DNA of 64,000 bases from Apiosordaria backusii (taxonomy: Eukaryota > Ascomycota > Sordariomycetes > Sordariales > Lasiosphaeriaceae), in contig JAUKTV010000013.1 in assembly GCA_030549205.1 (NCBI GenBank), positions 496,001 through 560,000 on the forward strand. Direction: 5' to 3'. Below are positions 45,455 through 57,980 of the stretch, one piece after another. A program made the position numbers and the translations under genes. The stretch's first letter is position 1, and each line of letters opens with the position of its first letter. The notes under the pieces are model-generated. The model did no database searches. It saw only the letters and a program-made list of their open reading frames with translations, and had not been told where the DNA came from.

Positions 45455-47041
45455 TCAAAGCGCCATCAACCCCCCACCCACCACAGCAAAAAACCCCGCC
45501 AGCCCCATCACCCCCATCACCTCCCCCGTTACCATCCCACCACTAATCCTGACCGCAGTATTATCCTTCGTCTCACTCACCAACGTCATCACCGGCCCCG
45601 CCGTCGGCGTAAAAGTCGTCTGCTGCGCCATCACCCCCGTCACCGACGGCAACCCCCCACCCCCACCCCCTTTCGTCTTCGTCGCTGATCCTGATCCTGA
45701 CCCTGATCCTGATCCTGATCCCTTTGTTTCCGTGACATTCCCATCCCCCTCATCTTCTTTCAACTCGATTATCCTCGAACTCGAAGAATTGAGATTCGCC
45801 TGCCCCATCCCCACCTCGTAATTTCCTAGGTCGAAAACGACATATGCTGACCTCAGGAATGTGTCTCCGAGGAGGGTGAAATTCGGCTGCTTGACCGTCC
45901 CCGTTGTTTCGAAGATTTCAGTAGATTGGATACCGAATAGACAAGCATCCTTGAACGGGGCGTTATCGGGGGGGACGTAGGAAGGGGATAAAACATCCAA
46001 CACCATCTCCCATACTGGGACTCTGATCGAGGCGGAAGAGTTGAGAAAGAGGAATTGGAAAGAGAGGGTGGTTGGTGAGGGGGGGGATGTCAGATAAGAG
46101 CAGTCAATCAAGATCATGCCGAGCTCTGGGTCAAAGTAGGTTGATAGTTCTGCCGTGAGGATATCCACCATGTCGTCGGGTAAATACGAGAGGGTGGTGC
46201 CCGAGTCTAAAACGGCTGGGGCGGGGTGGTCGAGCATTGCGGTTGGGATGCTCAACGTGGTGGAGTTGGGGAGGGTGACGACGAGGGAGGAAAAGTCGAT
46301 TTCGTAGGAGGTGTAAGTCCCGTTTGTGGCTAACAAGGGGATGATTTGGAGGGGGCCGATGAATTTGTCTGTGTCGATGCCGCCAAAGAGGATGGAGCCT
46401 GCGTCGGTGCGGCGGTCGTTGAGGTAGAGAGAAAAGGCCTTGGAGGAGATGAGGTTTTGGTTGGAGAGCTGGTCGATGATGTTGGGGTATTTCGTTGCGG
46501 CTTTCTCGCTGGCGGCGAAGCCTAGCCCGAGGATTCCTGTGTTGCGGACGGCTTTGGTCACGTAGGCTAGTTGGAGGGACTTGATGGTTGTGCCGCCTAT
46601 GCTGAAGTCGTCGGACATCCAGCCCCCCGAAGCTATACCGCCGTCCAAATACGTGATCTTGAAGCCGCGGGGGTCGACGACTTTGTGGGTGGAGGATTTA
46701 CTGGGGTTGAATGTGTCGACGCATATAAGCCCGGCTTCTTGCTGGAGATTGTCGTCAACGCAGAGGTCGGCTTTGTGGCTCAGAACCCAGGAGTCGCTGC
46801 TGCCGGTATCGAGCAGCATGGTTACGACCTGTGGTGGTGTCCCAATACTGACGCGCGCATAGTAGCCTCCGCCTGCCATGAAGTTGATCAGCCGCTCCGA
46901 ATGCGTGGCGCCCCTTTTGCCCAGCACGGGTACTGAACCCAAGCGCACGCCTGGCACGCCTCTCGTGATGCTGAACTCGACGACATTTTGCGCGAAAACT
47001 CCCGATGCCAGAGCCAACACTAGAGTAGAAACCAATTGCAT
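45455..47041 (-). CDS. GPI-anchored aspartyl protease (yapsin-like, pepsin family A1)
   Basis: A secreted, probably wall- or membrane-attached protease. One exon, 528 residues, with ATG at 47041 and a signal peptide (QLVSTLVLALASGVFA). The propeptide is short and ends near LGKRG. Catalytic Asp78 lies in MLLDTGSSDSW and Asp279 in AVLDSGTTLSYL; the family fold shows in YYARVSIGTPPQ, TGILGLGF, SILFGGIDTDKF and FTLLGDTFLRSAYVVFDL. A GSGSGSGSGS linker comes from GGATCA-type repeats near 45690-45722. The C-terminus is a hydrophobic tail (VMGVMGLAGFFAVVGGGLMA) after Gly/Ser residues, as in GPI signals. It is divergent from ade1 across about 2 kb. Confidence 0.93.
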   Translation of the reverse strand: MQLVSTLVLALASGVFAQNVVEFSITRGVPGVRLGSVPVLGKRGATHSERLINFMAGGGYYARVSIGTPPQVVTMLLDTGSSDSWVLSHKADLCVDDNLQQEAGLICVDTFNPSKSSTHKVVDPRGFKITYLDGGIASGGWMSDDFSIGGTTIKSLQLAYVTKAVRNTGILGLGFAASEKAATKYPNIIDQLSNQNLISSKAFSLYLNDRRTDAGSILFGGIDTDKFIGPLQIIPLLATNGTYTSYEIDFSSLVVTLPNSTTLSIPTAMLDHPAPAVLDSGTTLSYLPDDMVDILTAELSTYFDPELGMILIDCSYLTSPPSPTTLSFQFLFLNSSASIRVPVWEMVLDVLSPSYVPPDNAPFKDACLFGIQSTEIFETTGTVKQPNFTLLGDTFLRSAYVVFDLGNYEVGMGQANLNSSSSRIIELKEDEGDGNVTETKGSGSGSGSGSGSATKTKGGGGGGLPSVTGVMAQQTTFTPTAGPVMTLVSETKDNTAVRISGGMVTGEVMGVMGLAGFFAVVGGGLMAL

Positions 47042-49006
47042 TTCGGGTGGTGTCTAGGCTCGGATTCGGCCTGAATATCGTAGGAGAAATGGTTCAGGGG
47101 CTGAACCCCCGAGCCAGGGCGGAGGACTTTCGTGCTACAACCCAGACCGTCCAGACGGCTGGGACTGAGAAGAAGGTCGGATCGGGGCTCGAAGGGGTTT
47201 GACTGAAAAGGGGCAGCTCGACGAATGTCACGGCATGTCGTAGATATCGTGGAGACTCGCGCTGTTGGCAGCGGTGTATGCGCTCGCCCGGAGATGCTTC
47301 TTTTCACGCAATGTCAGTCACGTCACATGGAATATCAATCTGGTGATGAGTGTCGAGGGAGGGAATCCATCACATCAGGTCAGGGGGGAACACACCAGCA
47401 AGGAACCAGAACAGAAACCCGAGCTTTGAAGCAACACTGGACGGGACCGGTGATGCCTCTCGCCCTGGGGTTCCGTCGCCATTTTAAATGTCCTTTGATT
47501 CCCTCTCAGCCCTTGGCGTTTTGGCTCTGCGCGCGGCGTTCCAATGTCTTGGAGTGGTCTGGGCGTGGTTCTGGGCAGGACCCCTCGTTCAAGCAAAGAA
47601 GCCAATCCACGCTCTCTTGAGCCTTGGCGCCGAGACCGATCAGCACTGTCGCAGATGCTCGTTTGGGGAATGCCATGGACGCTCCTCACAGCTCACCGGT
47701 CTGGGCAAATCTTGGGCATCGTGGGCATCCGACAGTGTCTGACATCCCTTCCCGCAACGTTTCCGCATTATCGTAAACCTGTGCCCGACACGACCTGACG
47801 CCGCGTTTGCGCTCCCTGCTCACTCGTGAAAATGTACATGTTGCCAAGGCCAAGCGGCTCTTGGGATCTTGGGAGGTTTGCTGGGCGCCCCATGATATCT
47901 CGGGTGGTGGATCATCTCATTCAACGGTCGCCGTAATTACATCTTGAAGTTCGGGATGCCCAATCAGCGAAACTGACGGGAGCCGCATGCAAAAGCAGCA
48001 AATACCGATAAATTAGCGGGTGTTGGGGATGTTGTACTGTAGGTACAACTAGGGCAGAAAGAGAGCTAGCGGAAAATCATGCATATTTGACAGCTTAACC
48101 ACAGCTCCTGATGAAGCTGAGAACTGTCTTTTAAAGACGGGAGGTCAAGGTCCAGTGCTGTTGGAATTGTTATGTCACTCGGGTGTTCGGCACCGGCACC
48201 GGCGACGCTAGAAGAACCCGACCCAAGCTGTCGCAATACAAATTTCCCAATGTCTGTTTTCACCTTGAATTTACGTCAATGTTTTCGGCTGCTTGCTGCT
48301 TTTCACCGTCTTTGCTTGAAATCGCCAAGTTGCCCAGCTCAGGCCCAGCAACTTGGCCCAAGTCTCGGCCAACATGTGTTTGCTAAAATCCGCTCACCTG
48401 AAGGTGAAGTCGAGCGATCTATTTCTTGGAGTCTCGTCATCCATTCTGGAGCGAGTAGCGAGAAGCGAGAAGCGGTCTGTCTGTATTCGACGTAAGGGAT
48501 ATTTCTGTGTCTGTAAATACCAGCAATATCACGTGTGTGTGGAGTAGGTATAAGAGATGCCCTTTCCGCATGTAAGTCGGTCTCGGGAACTGTCGGCTCA
48601 AGTAAAGCTTATCTCTACCAGAGGAGAAAGAGAAAGATCGTTCAAGTCTCATTTTAATACAGCTAACTCCAGAACGGCTCTAATCTGAAGCAAGCCCTAG
48701 GGCTCAAATTCAAGACTGCAGTCAGAGGAGTATCAACCCTGGAGACTGCAGAGACACCGGCACCGGCGGTGATCCGATGTGGTGTGTGCGGGAGGTGCCG
48801 GCTCGGCCCCACCTTCCACCTCTGCTCTCAGACCGGGCCCGGCTAAACCAAAAAAACACCGCACCGAACATCGGATTGGGGATGACACACACATTTTCGT
48901 GGGTCTGATTGGGCGAAAAACTTACAAACTTACTCACTCACCACTTACAACATCATAAAATAGAGTCGGCACATCCCCACCACATAGATTCTCTCACAGC
49001 AACACC
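47042..49006. promoter_or_regulatory. Divergent intergenic region
   Basis: Nearly 2 kb between the protease gene (-) and the SAICAR synthase gene (+), holding both promoters. Just before ade1 an A/T-rich CATAAAATAG at about 48952 could serve as a TATA-like element. No extra gene is supported. Confidence 0.45.
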
Positions 49007-49927
49007 ATGACGATCCCAGTGGTAACAAACATCGAGCTCAGCTCCTTGCCCAAGCTTGCCAGCGGCAAGGTGCGGGATCTTTATAATGTTGATGATAAGA
49101 CCCTGCTGTTTGTAACGACGGACCGCATCTCAGCCTACGACGTCATCATGGCCAACGGTGTGCCCCTCAAGGGGGCCGTTCTTACCAACATCTCGGCCCA
49201 CTGGTTCAAGGTACTCCAGGAACGGATTCCGGATCTCAAGACTCACTTCATCACCCTGGACCCTCCCGCAAACCTCAGCGATGCCGACAAGGAGCTGGTG
49301 CGTGGCCGCAGCATGCAGGTCCGCAAACTCAAGGTCTTCCCTGTCGAGGCCATTGTTCGCGGCTACATCACGGGGAGCGCCTGGAACGAGTACAAGAAAT
49401 CGGGCACGGTACACGGGCTGGCTGTGCCTGCCGGCCTCCAGCAGTGCTCTCCCTTCCCGGAACCCATCTACACCCCCAGCACCAAGGCCGAGCTGGGACA
49501 ACATGACGAGAACATCAGCCCCGAACAAGCGGCCAAGATTGTAGGAGAAAAGTATGCGGCGCGCATCGAGGCTCTGGCACTGCAGGTCTACAAGGCCGGT
49601 GCAGCATATGCGGCTGAGCGGGGGATCATCATTGCCGATACCAAGTTCGAATTTGGCCTGGATGAGGAAACAGATGAGATTGTCCTCATTGATGAGGTGC
49701 TCACCCCGGACAGCTCGCGCTTCTGGCCCGCGGATGAGTATGAGGTTGGCCGGGATCAGAACAGCTTCGACAAGCAGTTCTTGAGGAATTGGTTGACCAA
49801 GGAGGGACTCAAGGGCAAGGACGGTGTTGAGATGCCCGCCGATATTGCTCAGTCTACCAGCGAGAGATATCTGGACGCCTTCAAGCGCTTGACGGGCAAG
49901 ACACTGCAGGAGGTTCTTCAGGGGTAA
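49007..49927 (+). CDS. ADE1: SAICAR synthase (phosphoribosylaminoimidazole-succinocarboxamide synthase)
   Basis: Joins aspartate to CAIR with ATP to give SAICAR in de novo purine synthesis, in the cytosol. One exon and 306 residues, the usual fungal length. Diagnostic motifs: ASGKVRDLYNVDD (ATP lid, about 18-30), TTDRISAYDVIM, EAIVRGYITGSAWNEYKKSG, IIADTKFEFGLD and LIDEVLTPDSSRFWP, ending near SERYLDAFKRLTGK. The ATG at 49007 is the first and fits the family N-terminus. The frame is intact. Confidence 0.97.
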   Translation: MTIPVVTNIELSSLPKLASGKVRDLYNVDDKTLLFVTTDRISAYDVIMANGVPLKGAVLTNISAHWFKVLQERIPDLKTHFITLDPPANLSDADKELVRGRSMQVRKLKVFPVEAIVRGYITGSAWNEYKKSGTVHGLAVPAGLQQCSPFPEPIYTPSTKAELGQHDENISPEQAAKIVGEKYAARIEALALQVYKAGAAYAAERGIIIADTKFEFGLDEETDEIVLIDEVLTPDSSRFWPADEYEVGRDQNSFDKQFLRNWLTKEGLKGKDGVEMPADIAQSTSERYLDAFKRLTGKTLQEVLQG

Positions 49928-51212
49928 GGTGCGATCTCATTGTCAGCTGCGGGGTACGGTGAGGAAAGATGCTCAGGGATGAGGGGGGCAGCATTATCTA
50001 ATTAAGCCTTGAATGCGATGCCAAGTAAGGTTACTCGGGGACATCTGCCAGCCTGCAGTTGATGAAGGAAAGAAGATGCGATAAAACCAGTGGCGTCTTC
50101 AGAAGAAGCGGTGATCCCCATTTAAGATGTGCTCGCATGAACCCTTGCTGTCTTTGTTCACATTGACACGACACATGGTTGAACAGACCGCCTCTTCTCA
50201 TCCCTGAAACTGCGCCGGGAAGATACCTGAGATGCCTATTTGGCAGTGACATTGCATGGGATTGTGAAAGCTGACCTATCGTATTGATAATGGCATGGCG
50301 AGAAAAAAAAAGAATATCTGGACCCCTCATTGGCGCCCAACCCCCAACACCACATACGGATAATGCTGCCCGCTATCGGCCTTAGTGGAGAAGACTTCCC
50401 CAAGAGTGCCAAGATCGTAGGGCGCTATTACCAGATCCTTCAACCCGACAAGCAATGAGGCATCTTGTAGTGTTTGTCGCTTACGTGTACTGTATGCTTG
50501 TGTTGTCAATATCTTTCCTAAAGGCGTCTACTACAACAAGACTGAGAGGAGTTGAACTCCACTAGAAATGTTTGGTAATATGATTGCCAAGAGCCACCAT
50601 CCCCACAAGGGTTATAGCGGCTTGTGCAGCTGAACACCTCGCTGAAGACCCACTGAAGAATGTGGTGGGAGGTCGAAAATGGCGCCCAGGGCAGGCCGAC
50701 ATGGGACCTGGACCGGCCGCGGTCTGGAAACAAGGATCAACAGAAACAGGTCCTCCACCATCCCACCTCCTCACGAACTCCAGCACACCAGACACTTCTT
50801 GTCAACAAGCCAACCCCGGCCCGGAAAGACGGATACACTCAGGTGTAGGGATGGGAAGAACCTAAATCCCTTCTGCTGAACTCTTCAACACTCTCTTTCG
50901 TTCCCCTCTTTTTACTGACAGCAAAATCCCCCGTGTGGCTGCCCACCTCCTTCTTAGTCACAGCAAACTCGACTCGGGTTGCTTGTCAACCTCGATTTCC
51001 TGATTTTGGTTGCGACTTCCAAAAAAACTTCTACACTCGCGTGTCGCATTGGAAAACAACCCGGACGTCAGAAAAAGATAATGCATTGCGCCCTGCCTAC
51101 CCGCCCATACGGCCGTCCATTTTTCTCTTTCCACCGCGAAAGCTGATTCTCCCCCGCATCCCACCCTCCGCCCACACGCCTCCGCCCACACGCCTCCGAC
51201 CCGAGATCAGCC
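49928..51212. promoter_or_regulatory. Intergenic region and kinase leader
   Basis: A 1.29-kb spacer with the ade1 3' UTR and the promoter and leader of the histidine kinase gene. A pyrimidine-rich stretch at about 50878-50922 resembles the CT tracts near fungal transcription starts. No gene seen. Confidence 0.45.
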
Positions 51213-54200
51213 ATGCGCTCCTCTTTCTTGGAGACGAGCATTATCGATCTCCTAGAGGCCGACCCGAGACCCTCGTTCATTGTCGCCCTCATACCAAACC
51301 CGCCGACTGTTGTCTACACGAACCCGGCTCTTGGTGACTACCCAGCCTTGCTCGAGCTTGTCACGGCTGCAAAGGAAGACAATGGACCACTATGGGAGTG
51401 GATCTCTGGCGGCTCGACGGTGACAACCGCGGGCCCCTTCCTTTCCTACTCCAACACTTACTGGACGAGATCAGTAGTCAACGAAGAGATGGTGGTGGTG
51501 GGCGCAAACGAACAGACGGAAACTTCAACGGAAGGGCCACCCACGATTAGACTTAACTCAACGGGCTCTGGCGGCCCACACGAGAGCATTTTATCGACTC
51601 CTCGGCGCATAAGGCCCGTTGAGTTCGCTGCAACCGACACTATCATCGAGATACCAAACCTTGAGAAACCCGCCACCGCACCAGGTTCGCCGGCGCGACC
51701 GGTACAAGCGCTCGAGAATCGAACCAAATCGACATCAGCCATAGTGCCGGCTGCTACAAAAGACCGGTTGGCTTTGCGCGCCGAAACCGTTCAGTCTCTG
51801 TCTCTGGGACGATCCGCCTCCGACCCAGGATGGATACTGCCAGATATCGACCCAGGTAAAATATTTTCCGTCTTGATACGAAACAAAATGCTTACATGTT
51901 ATTGTAGAGGAGCCTTTTTTCGGGGACGTGATCGACAGTGTGGACTGGGCGGCAACCCCCCTTGGGCCTCAGAAAGGATGGTCTGATCGACTTGAGCAGA
52001 CCTTCAACCAGATTCTCGTCGACAGTCGCCCGATCGCACTGTACTGGGGTCCAGACTATATAACGATTTATAACGAAGCCTACAGCAAACTATGCGGTTC
52101 TCGCCACCCGGAAATGCTAGGGATGACTGTGGAAGACGCCTGGCACGATGCGGGAACGATGCTCAAGGACACGATGCGGAGCATCAGTCTCAAGCAAAGA
52201 AACGTGGTGGAGGACGAGTGGAGGTTCTTCATTGAGAGGGAATCCGAGGTGGAAGGCGGCCCGAACTGGCAGGAGGAGACATATCTCAAGTGGTCGCTTA
52301 TTCCCATCGTTGAGAACAATGAGTTCTTAGGGTTCATGCATGCCGTGGCCGAAACGACGAGCATGAGGCTGTGGGAACGGCGGATGAAGATGCTGATCGA
52401 TCTTGGGGAGGTTCTGATTGCGGCCAGGGACGTCAAGAGTTACTGGGAGAAGACGATTGAGCAGCTCGAAGCGGTCCACCCTCAGTATGATATTCCGCTG
52501 GCGATTCTTTACAGCGTCGACGAGGATCCTGAAGCTTCATACGCGCCGTCTACCCCCCAGCTGGGCCCTTCCAAGATCTGTCGCTTGGAGGGTGCGTTGG
52601 GGGTGCCAGATCAGCATCCTATCGCTCCGCAGACGGTCAACTTGCGCATGAGCGATGAAGGGCTAGCGGCGGCCTTCAGAGAGGCCTTCAAGTCACCTCA
52701 CCCGCTCTTGTTGCAGACATGTGATGGAAGTTTGCCTACGGACCTGCTTGAAGGTCTGCAGTGGAGAGGATTCAGCGACGATCCTTGCCGGGCAGCTGTG
52801 ATCTGTCCGATTCGACCTACCAAGAAAGAGAATGTCATGGGCCTTCTCGTTCTGGGGCTGAATCCCCGTCGCCCATACGACAACGACTACAGGCAGTACA
52901 TCTCGCTACTCAACCAAAAGCTCGCGACATCCTTGGCGTCCATCGTCCTGCTGGAGGAGGAAGCGAGACGGGGCCGCAATGCTGCCGAGCAAGCTGCGTA
53001 TGATCAAGCTATGCTCAAGGAGAAACTTGCGGTACAGACCAAGGAAGCGAACGAGTCGATCCAGATGTTTGAAGCCGTGGCTGAGTTTGTGCCGGTGGGG
53101 ATGTGCTTTGGGGATCCGGAGGGGAATATCACGTTTGCGAATGATGCCTGGTATAAGATTACGGGGTATCCGGGGACGGGTCCGGTGAAGAACTCGGGGT
53201 TTCTGGCCTGTGTGGTCGAAGAGGATAGGCAGAGGCTGGTGGTGGCGTATGATAGGCTCAAGTCGGTGAATAATGTCGAGTTTGAGTTTAGGGTGAGACA
53301 GCAGGCGAATTTAGAGGCGCCGCTTACGAGGACTTCGCCGAGCTTTGAGAAGGCGGGGCTGGATTTGTCGTCGGTGGAGGATCTGAAGGAGAGGCATGTT
53401 CTTGCTGCTGCGAGGGCGGAGAGGGCCATGGATGGGAGTATCCTACGAGTGTTGACTTGCCTTACGGACGTCACTGCGCACAAGAGGGCTGCGGAGGAGG
53501 CGGTCAGACGGGCTCAGCAGGCGGAGAATTTGAAGCGAATGGCGGAGTTTGCGACGGTTGGGCTCTACGATATGGATTTGGAAGGGCGGTTGCTGGGGGC
53601 GAATAATGTCTTCTTTGAGATGTGCGGGTTGGAGAAGGTTGATCCCGCGGAGGTTGAGCTGAGGCCTTGGAGGGATTGTGTCTGTGAGGAGGATCACTTG
53701 CAAATCACGGAGAAGATTGAGACGATGGTGAGGCAGGACAAGGTGCAGAATGTGGAGGTCCGTCTGAATTCGACGTGGACGGCTGAGGATGGGGCTGGAC
53801 ACAAGGTTATTGTGCCGCGCTGGGTTCAGGCTACCTTGATGCCAGTTCGCAACACGGAGGGCTCTATTCAGAGCTTTACTGGGTGTCTCAGTGACGTTTC
53901 GTTGCAAAAGTGGCAGCTGGACAGGGAGAAGGAAAGGAAAGAGGAAGCCATCGAGTCGAAGCGGCAACAAGAAAACTTTATCGACATGACTTCTCACGAG
54001 ATGCGGAATCCGTTGAGCGCTATCGTACACTGCGCAGACGCGATTATTGCTACACTTGCAAGGGTTCAGGAGCTTGTCAGCCACCCACCTTGCGGCTCTG
54101 CAGCCTGTGTGGCCGCCCCAAGGCCCGAGAGTCGTGATGGGCTGTCACTCAATACGGAGATCAGCGAAGACGGCAGCACAGATGTGATTGGTCTCATCGA

Positions 54201-55794
54201 AAGCAGCATCGATAGTGCTGAGACGATCGTCGGGTGTGCGCAGCATCAGAAGCGGATCGTCGATGATATTCTCACCATGTCCAAGCTTGACTCGAAGTTG
54301 CTTGCCATCACACCCATCACCGTCAATCCCGTTCTTATGGTCCAGGAAGCCCTCAAAATGTTCGAGATTGAGGCTCGCCGGGTGGATATCAATTTGAGCA
54401 TGGTGGTCGACCAGTCATATCGTGATCTTCAGATCAAGTATCTGGACTTTGATCCATCGAGGCTGAAGCAGGTACTCATCAATCTGCTCACCAATGCTCT
54501 CAAGTTCACCAAATCTGGGCCTACACGAAATGTGTCGGTGGCTCTCAGCGCCAGTCTTACCCGACCAACGGAAGCCACCAGCCCTAGCAAAGTCCAGTTC
54601 ATTCCCCGGTCAGAAGAGGGCTATGTCGGCCAAGATCCGTCCAACCCTGCCCCTCGCAACCGTGGAAAGCCCGTGTTTGTCATGTTTGAGGTCAAGGATA
54701 CCGGTCAAGGTCTTACCGAAGAGGAGAAAAAGAGCCTCTTCAAGCGCTTTGTCCAAGCCTCCAGCCGCACACATGTGAAATATGGCGGGTCAGGTCTAGG
54801 TCTATTCATCAGCCGCCGGCTGACCGAGCTCCAAAACGGCGCAATAGGAGTCGCCAGCCAACCAGGAGTGGGAAGCACTTTTGTGTTTTACATTGAAGCT
54901 TCTCTTCCTAGCGAGGAAGCCAAGCAAGAAGCCGAGGCTGCGGCGGAGGAAGCAAGCAAGTTGGCTGCTTTTAAGATGAGCGGCAAGGCGAATGGAATCG
55001 GCAACGCGGCCAACAGACGTGCAGCGAGCAGCAGCACAGCGAGCGACTCTACCATTTTGACGCCTGGAGGAAGCGTTTCTCGACCTAGCCCCATCACTCC
55101 CACTTCCAACAGCGAGGTTAACACGCCGCCTTTGTTCCCGTCGGGCCTGTCCACCACTTTTGTCCCTACAACGACGAGCTTGTCCTCGCCTCGGCCACCA
55201 ATTAATGGGATTTTGGTGGTGGAAGACAATTTGATTAACCAGCTCATCACCCGGCGGGGGTTGGCGAACATGGGGTTCAATGTTGATGTGGCGAATCACG
55301 GGGTGGAATGCTTGGATAAATTAAGGAGGACAGACAGATTCGTCGGAAGAGGAGGAGGAGGAGGAGGAGGAGACGAAGAGGAGGGAAAGAAGGAGAAGAA
55401 GTTCCCGCTGTCGGTTATTTTGATGGACATTGAGATGCCGGTTCAGGACGGGCTGACGTGCACGAGGAATATAAGGGAGCTGGAGAGGAAGGGGATGATT
55501 AAGGGGGGGAGGATCCCGATTATTGCTGTGAGTGCGAATGCGAGGATGGAGCAGATTTTGGAGGCGAGGGAGGCGGGGTGTGATGATGTGCTTGTGAAGC
55601 CGTACAGGATGCCGGAGTTGTTGGAGAAGATGAGGGTTGTTGTTGCGCAGGTTAGGCAGCAGGGTGGTGGTGGTGAGGGTGAGGGTGAGGGTGAGGGTGG
55701 TGGTGATGGGGAACAGCAGCAACAAAATGGGGGGAGAGATGAAAATGAGAATGGGGATGGGGAGGGGGCAAAGAAGGGGAGGAGGAGGAGGTGA
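51213..55794 (+). CDS. PAS-containing hybrid histidine kinase
   Basis: A cytosolic sensor kinase feeding a multistep phosphorelay to an HPt protein and response regulators. The ATG is at 51213; exons 51213-51855 and 51908-55794 are separated by a 52-nt GT...AG intron; 1509 residues. Order: a short N-terminal PAS-like part (SIIDLLEADPRPSFIV) and a disordered Ser/Thr/Pro stretch to 210; a PAS-like domain at about 220-350 (WAATPLGPQKGWSDRLEQTF); a GAF-like part at about 370-560; two more PAS domains at about 600-710 and 740-870. The HisKA box has His911 (DMTSHEMRNPLSA); the ATPase domain has NLLTNALKFT (about 1073), DTGQGL (about 1145) and GGSGLGLFISRRL. The receiver has GILVVEDNLINQ, the phospho-acceptor Asp1388 (ILMDIEMPVQDG) and VKPYRM, plus a Gly/Glu insert. 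Low-complexity GEG/QQQ repeats end the protein. No membrane segment. The class among fungal hybrid kinases is not assigned. Confidence 0.95.
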
Positions 55795-57395
55795 ATGGGG
55801 GATAAATTGTGGGCGGGGAGGTATATACGATATGGGTTATGGGAGCAGGAGCAGGAGCTGAGACATACCCCCTTTTCTTTCTTTCGCTTTTTACCATTTC
55901 ATTTCACTTGGGTTTTCTTTCTGAGTTTTTATTTTATTTGGGGGAGTCGGAAAGCAATGGGAAAGCATTTTATTTATTTTTCTAGCATTAGCAGGTGGCG
56001 CAATTGGCGCTGACGGGAACTTGACTTATAAAGGGGGGAACCATGGGTTTGGGATTTTTTTGGTGGTTGGTGTCGATGGGAATGGGATGAGATGGGATGG
56101 GATCGGGTGGGTTTGGTTGGTTTTTTTGGTGTGGGTGTGTGTGTGTGTGATTTTTACATGCAAATAAAACATCAATTTAATGGTGGTTGGAGCTGGGAGT
56201 GTGTGTGTGTGTGTGTTTGCTGTGTGTTGTGAGTGATGATGAAGGTGTTGTGTGTGTGAGAGAGAGAGAGAGAGAGGTGTTTATTTGCTGTTGTTACTGA
56301 TTGCGTAATTTATCGCAGGTAATGAATGATAGGACTTTTTGGTGGTGGTGAATGATGATGATGATTGAAATGCCTTTTTTTTTGCTCCGGTGTATGATAT
56401 CAAGACTTTTTGACCTTCGTTGGGGGGGGAGCTGGGGCTATGACGGGACTTCCAACAACTCAACTTGGTACTCTCTGATTCATGTAGTGAGAAACCAACC
56501 TGGAACAGCTGGATTCTTCCGTGAGGCCTGGCTAGCTGAGCAAGTTCCGGACCTTTCCACGTCCCGTCAGTTTTAGTGTAAAATGCAAGTTGAGTTGGTT
56601 GATCGCCGCTTCCAGGTTCTCGTGTTCCGGCCGTCACCAGCAAACAGCAGCAACAAACGACAACCAGTCAAAGTGAGACATGGCTTGCTTGGGCGGCTGA
56701 CACTTTGACTTAGGTACTTGACAAAGCAAAGCAAGCGGAGGTCACAAATGGGGGAAACCCGGAGGCGTCTCCGTACGGGTACCTAGCGGCGTTACGAAGT
56801 AGGTTCGGTGTAAACCTCCTGCTCCCTTTCCTCTCTGGTTTTATCGCCGGTTTTGTGGCGTTGGCTTAGCGTTCGGAAGGCGTTTTGGTTGGGGTTGGTT
56901 TGGTTGCACTGAGACAGCAACGGAGAACCAAGGGAAATGATTCGACATCGTCGTAGGGAGGAAGAACCTTGTTTGGTCATGTTGTCATGTTGTCAACCGC
57001 GGGGGAGGACCGGGTGGTGGTGGACACCGGCGGTTTGCGCCGGTTGTGCTGCCGGTTGCATTGCAGCTTGTCATGGCTGCTGTTGTTGTTGCCCTGTAGT
57101 ACCACAAACCGGGAAATTGCCGGCGGTGGTGTTAGTTGGTAGTCAGAGTAGTGTTGGTGGGAAGAAAAAAGGAGCGGTGGCCGGCCGGAATAGGGGTTGG
57201 GGATACAGCGGGAAACACAGGGAGGGTGGACAAAGGGTATAATAATGCTATTCTTTCCATGCACGGCACAATGATACACCGGCAACATCAACATCAACAT
57301 TACCGGTTTTATTCAAGCATTACGACACGAGAATTATTGTGAGGTTGTTTCTACGATAGTAATTTTGTTGACGGGAAGAAGAATACGAACCAAAG
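55795..57395. other. Intergenic region with microsatellites
   Basis: A 1.6-kb spacer between two plus-strand genes. It holds the kinase 3' UTR, GGGATG-type repeats at about 56080-56105, GT and GA microsatellites, and the leader of the Dabb gene. No gene is supported. Confidence 0.5.
56129..56276. repeat. GT/GA dinucleotide microsatellites
   Basis: Runs of GT at about 56131-56148, 56198-56216 and 56250-56258, then a GA run at about 56259-56275. Likely length-variable between strains. Confidence 0.85.
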
Positions 57396-57862
57396 ATGGG
57401 CTCCAGACAGCAACAACAGATTTTTCGAACGACCATGTTCAAGGTTCCCGATCCGGCGAACCAGAAAAAGTTGGTGGAGGCGTATGAGAGGCTTGCGGTG
57501 GAGCAGAAGAAGGTTTTTTTTTTTTTTTTCTTTTCTTTTTTTTTGTTGCCCGATGACACTCCTTATATTTGATCTCCGTGAAAAATATGAGACTGACTGA
57601 CGGCGGTGTTATTGGGTTGGGAAAACAGGACGGGAAACCGTATATTCTCTACGCTTGCGCCGGCGCGGCCAACCCAGACCAGCGCTCAAAGGGGTATACC
57701 GTTGTGGCCAACATGAAGTTTGCGAGTTTGGAGGACATGAATTATTATGACAATGAGTGCCCGGCTCATGCGGCGCTGAAGAAGGCGGGGGGTGGGTTTG
57801 GGGTGCTGGAGCCGCCGCTGGTGGTGTATTTTGAAGGAGAGCCGGCGTTGATGGTGAATTGA
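57396..57862 (+). CDS. Stress-responsive A/B barrel (Dabb) domain protein
   Basis: A small protein of 116 residues with ATG at 57396. Exons are 57396-57512 and 57629-57862. The 116-nt intron starts G-T followed by a run of 17 or so T, an unusual donor, and ends AAAACAG; the join LAVEQKK-DGKPYILYACAG restores the Dabb pattern. The domain spans almost the whole protein: FRTTMFKVPDPANQKKLVEA, then the second exon with KGYTVVANMKFASLEDMNYY and PAHAALK. Dabb proteins are dimeric alpha-beta barrels; some are enzymes, most have no known role. It converges with the SRPBCC gene, 118 bp apart. Confidence 0.85.
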
Positions 57863-57980
57863 GGACGAAGTAAGGTAATAATGGAAGGTCAAATGGAAGA
57901 TTGTTCATGAAGATGTTGAAGTTATTTAAATTTGTTGTGTGGTTGACGGGCTTGATCTAAGCCGTGTAGATTAATACAAT

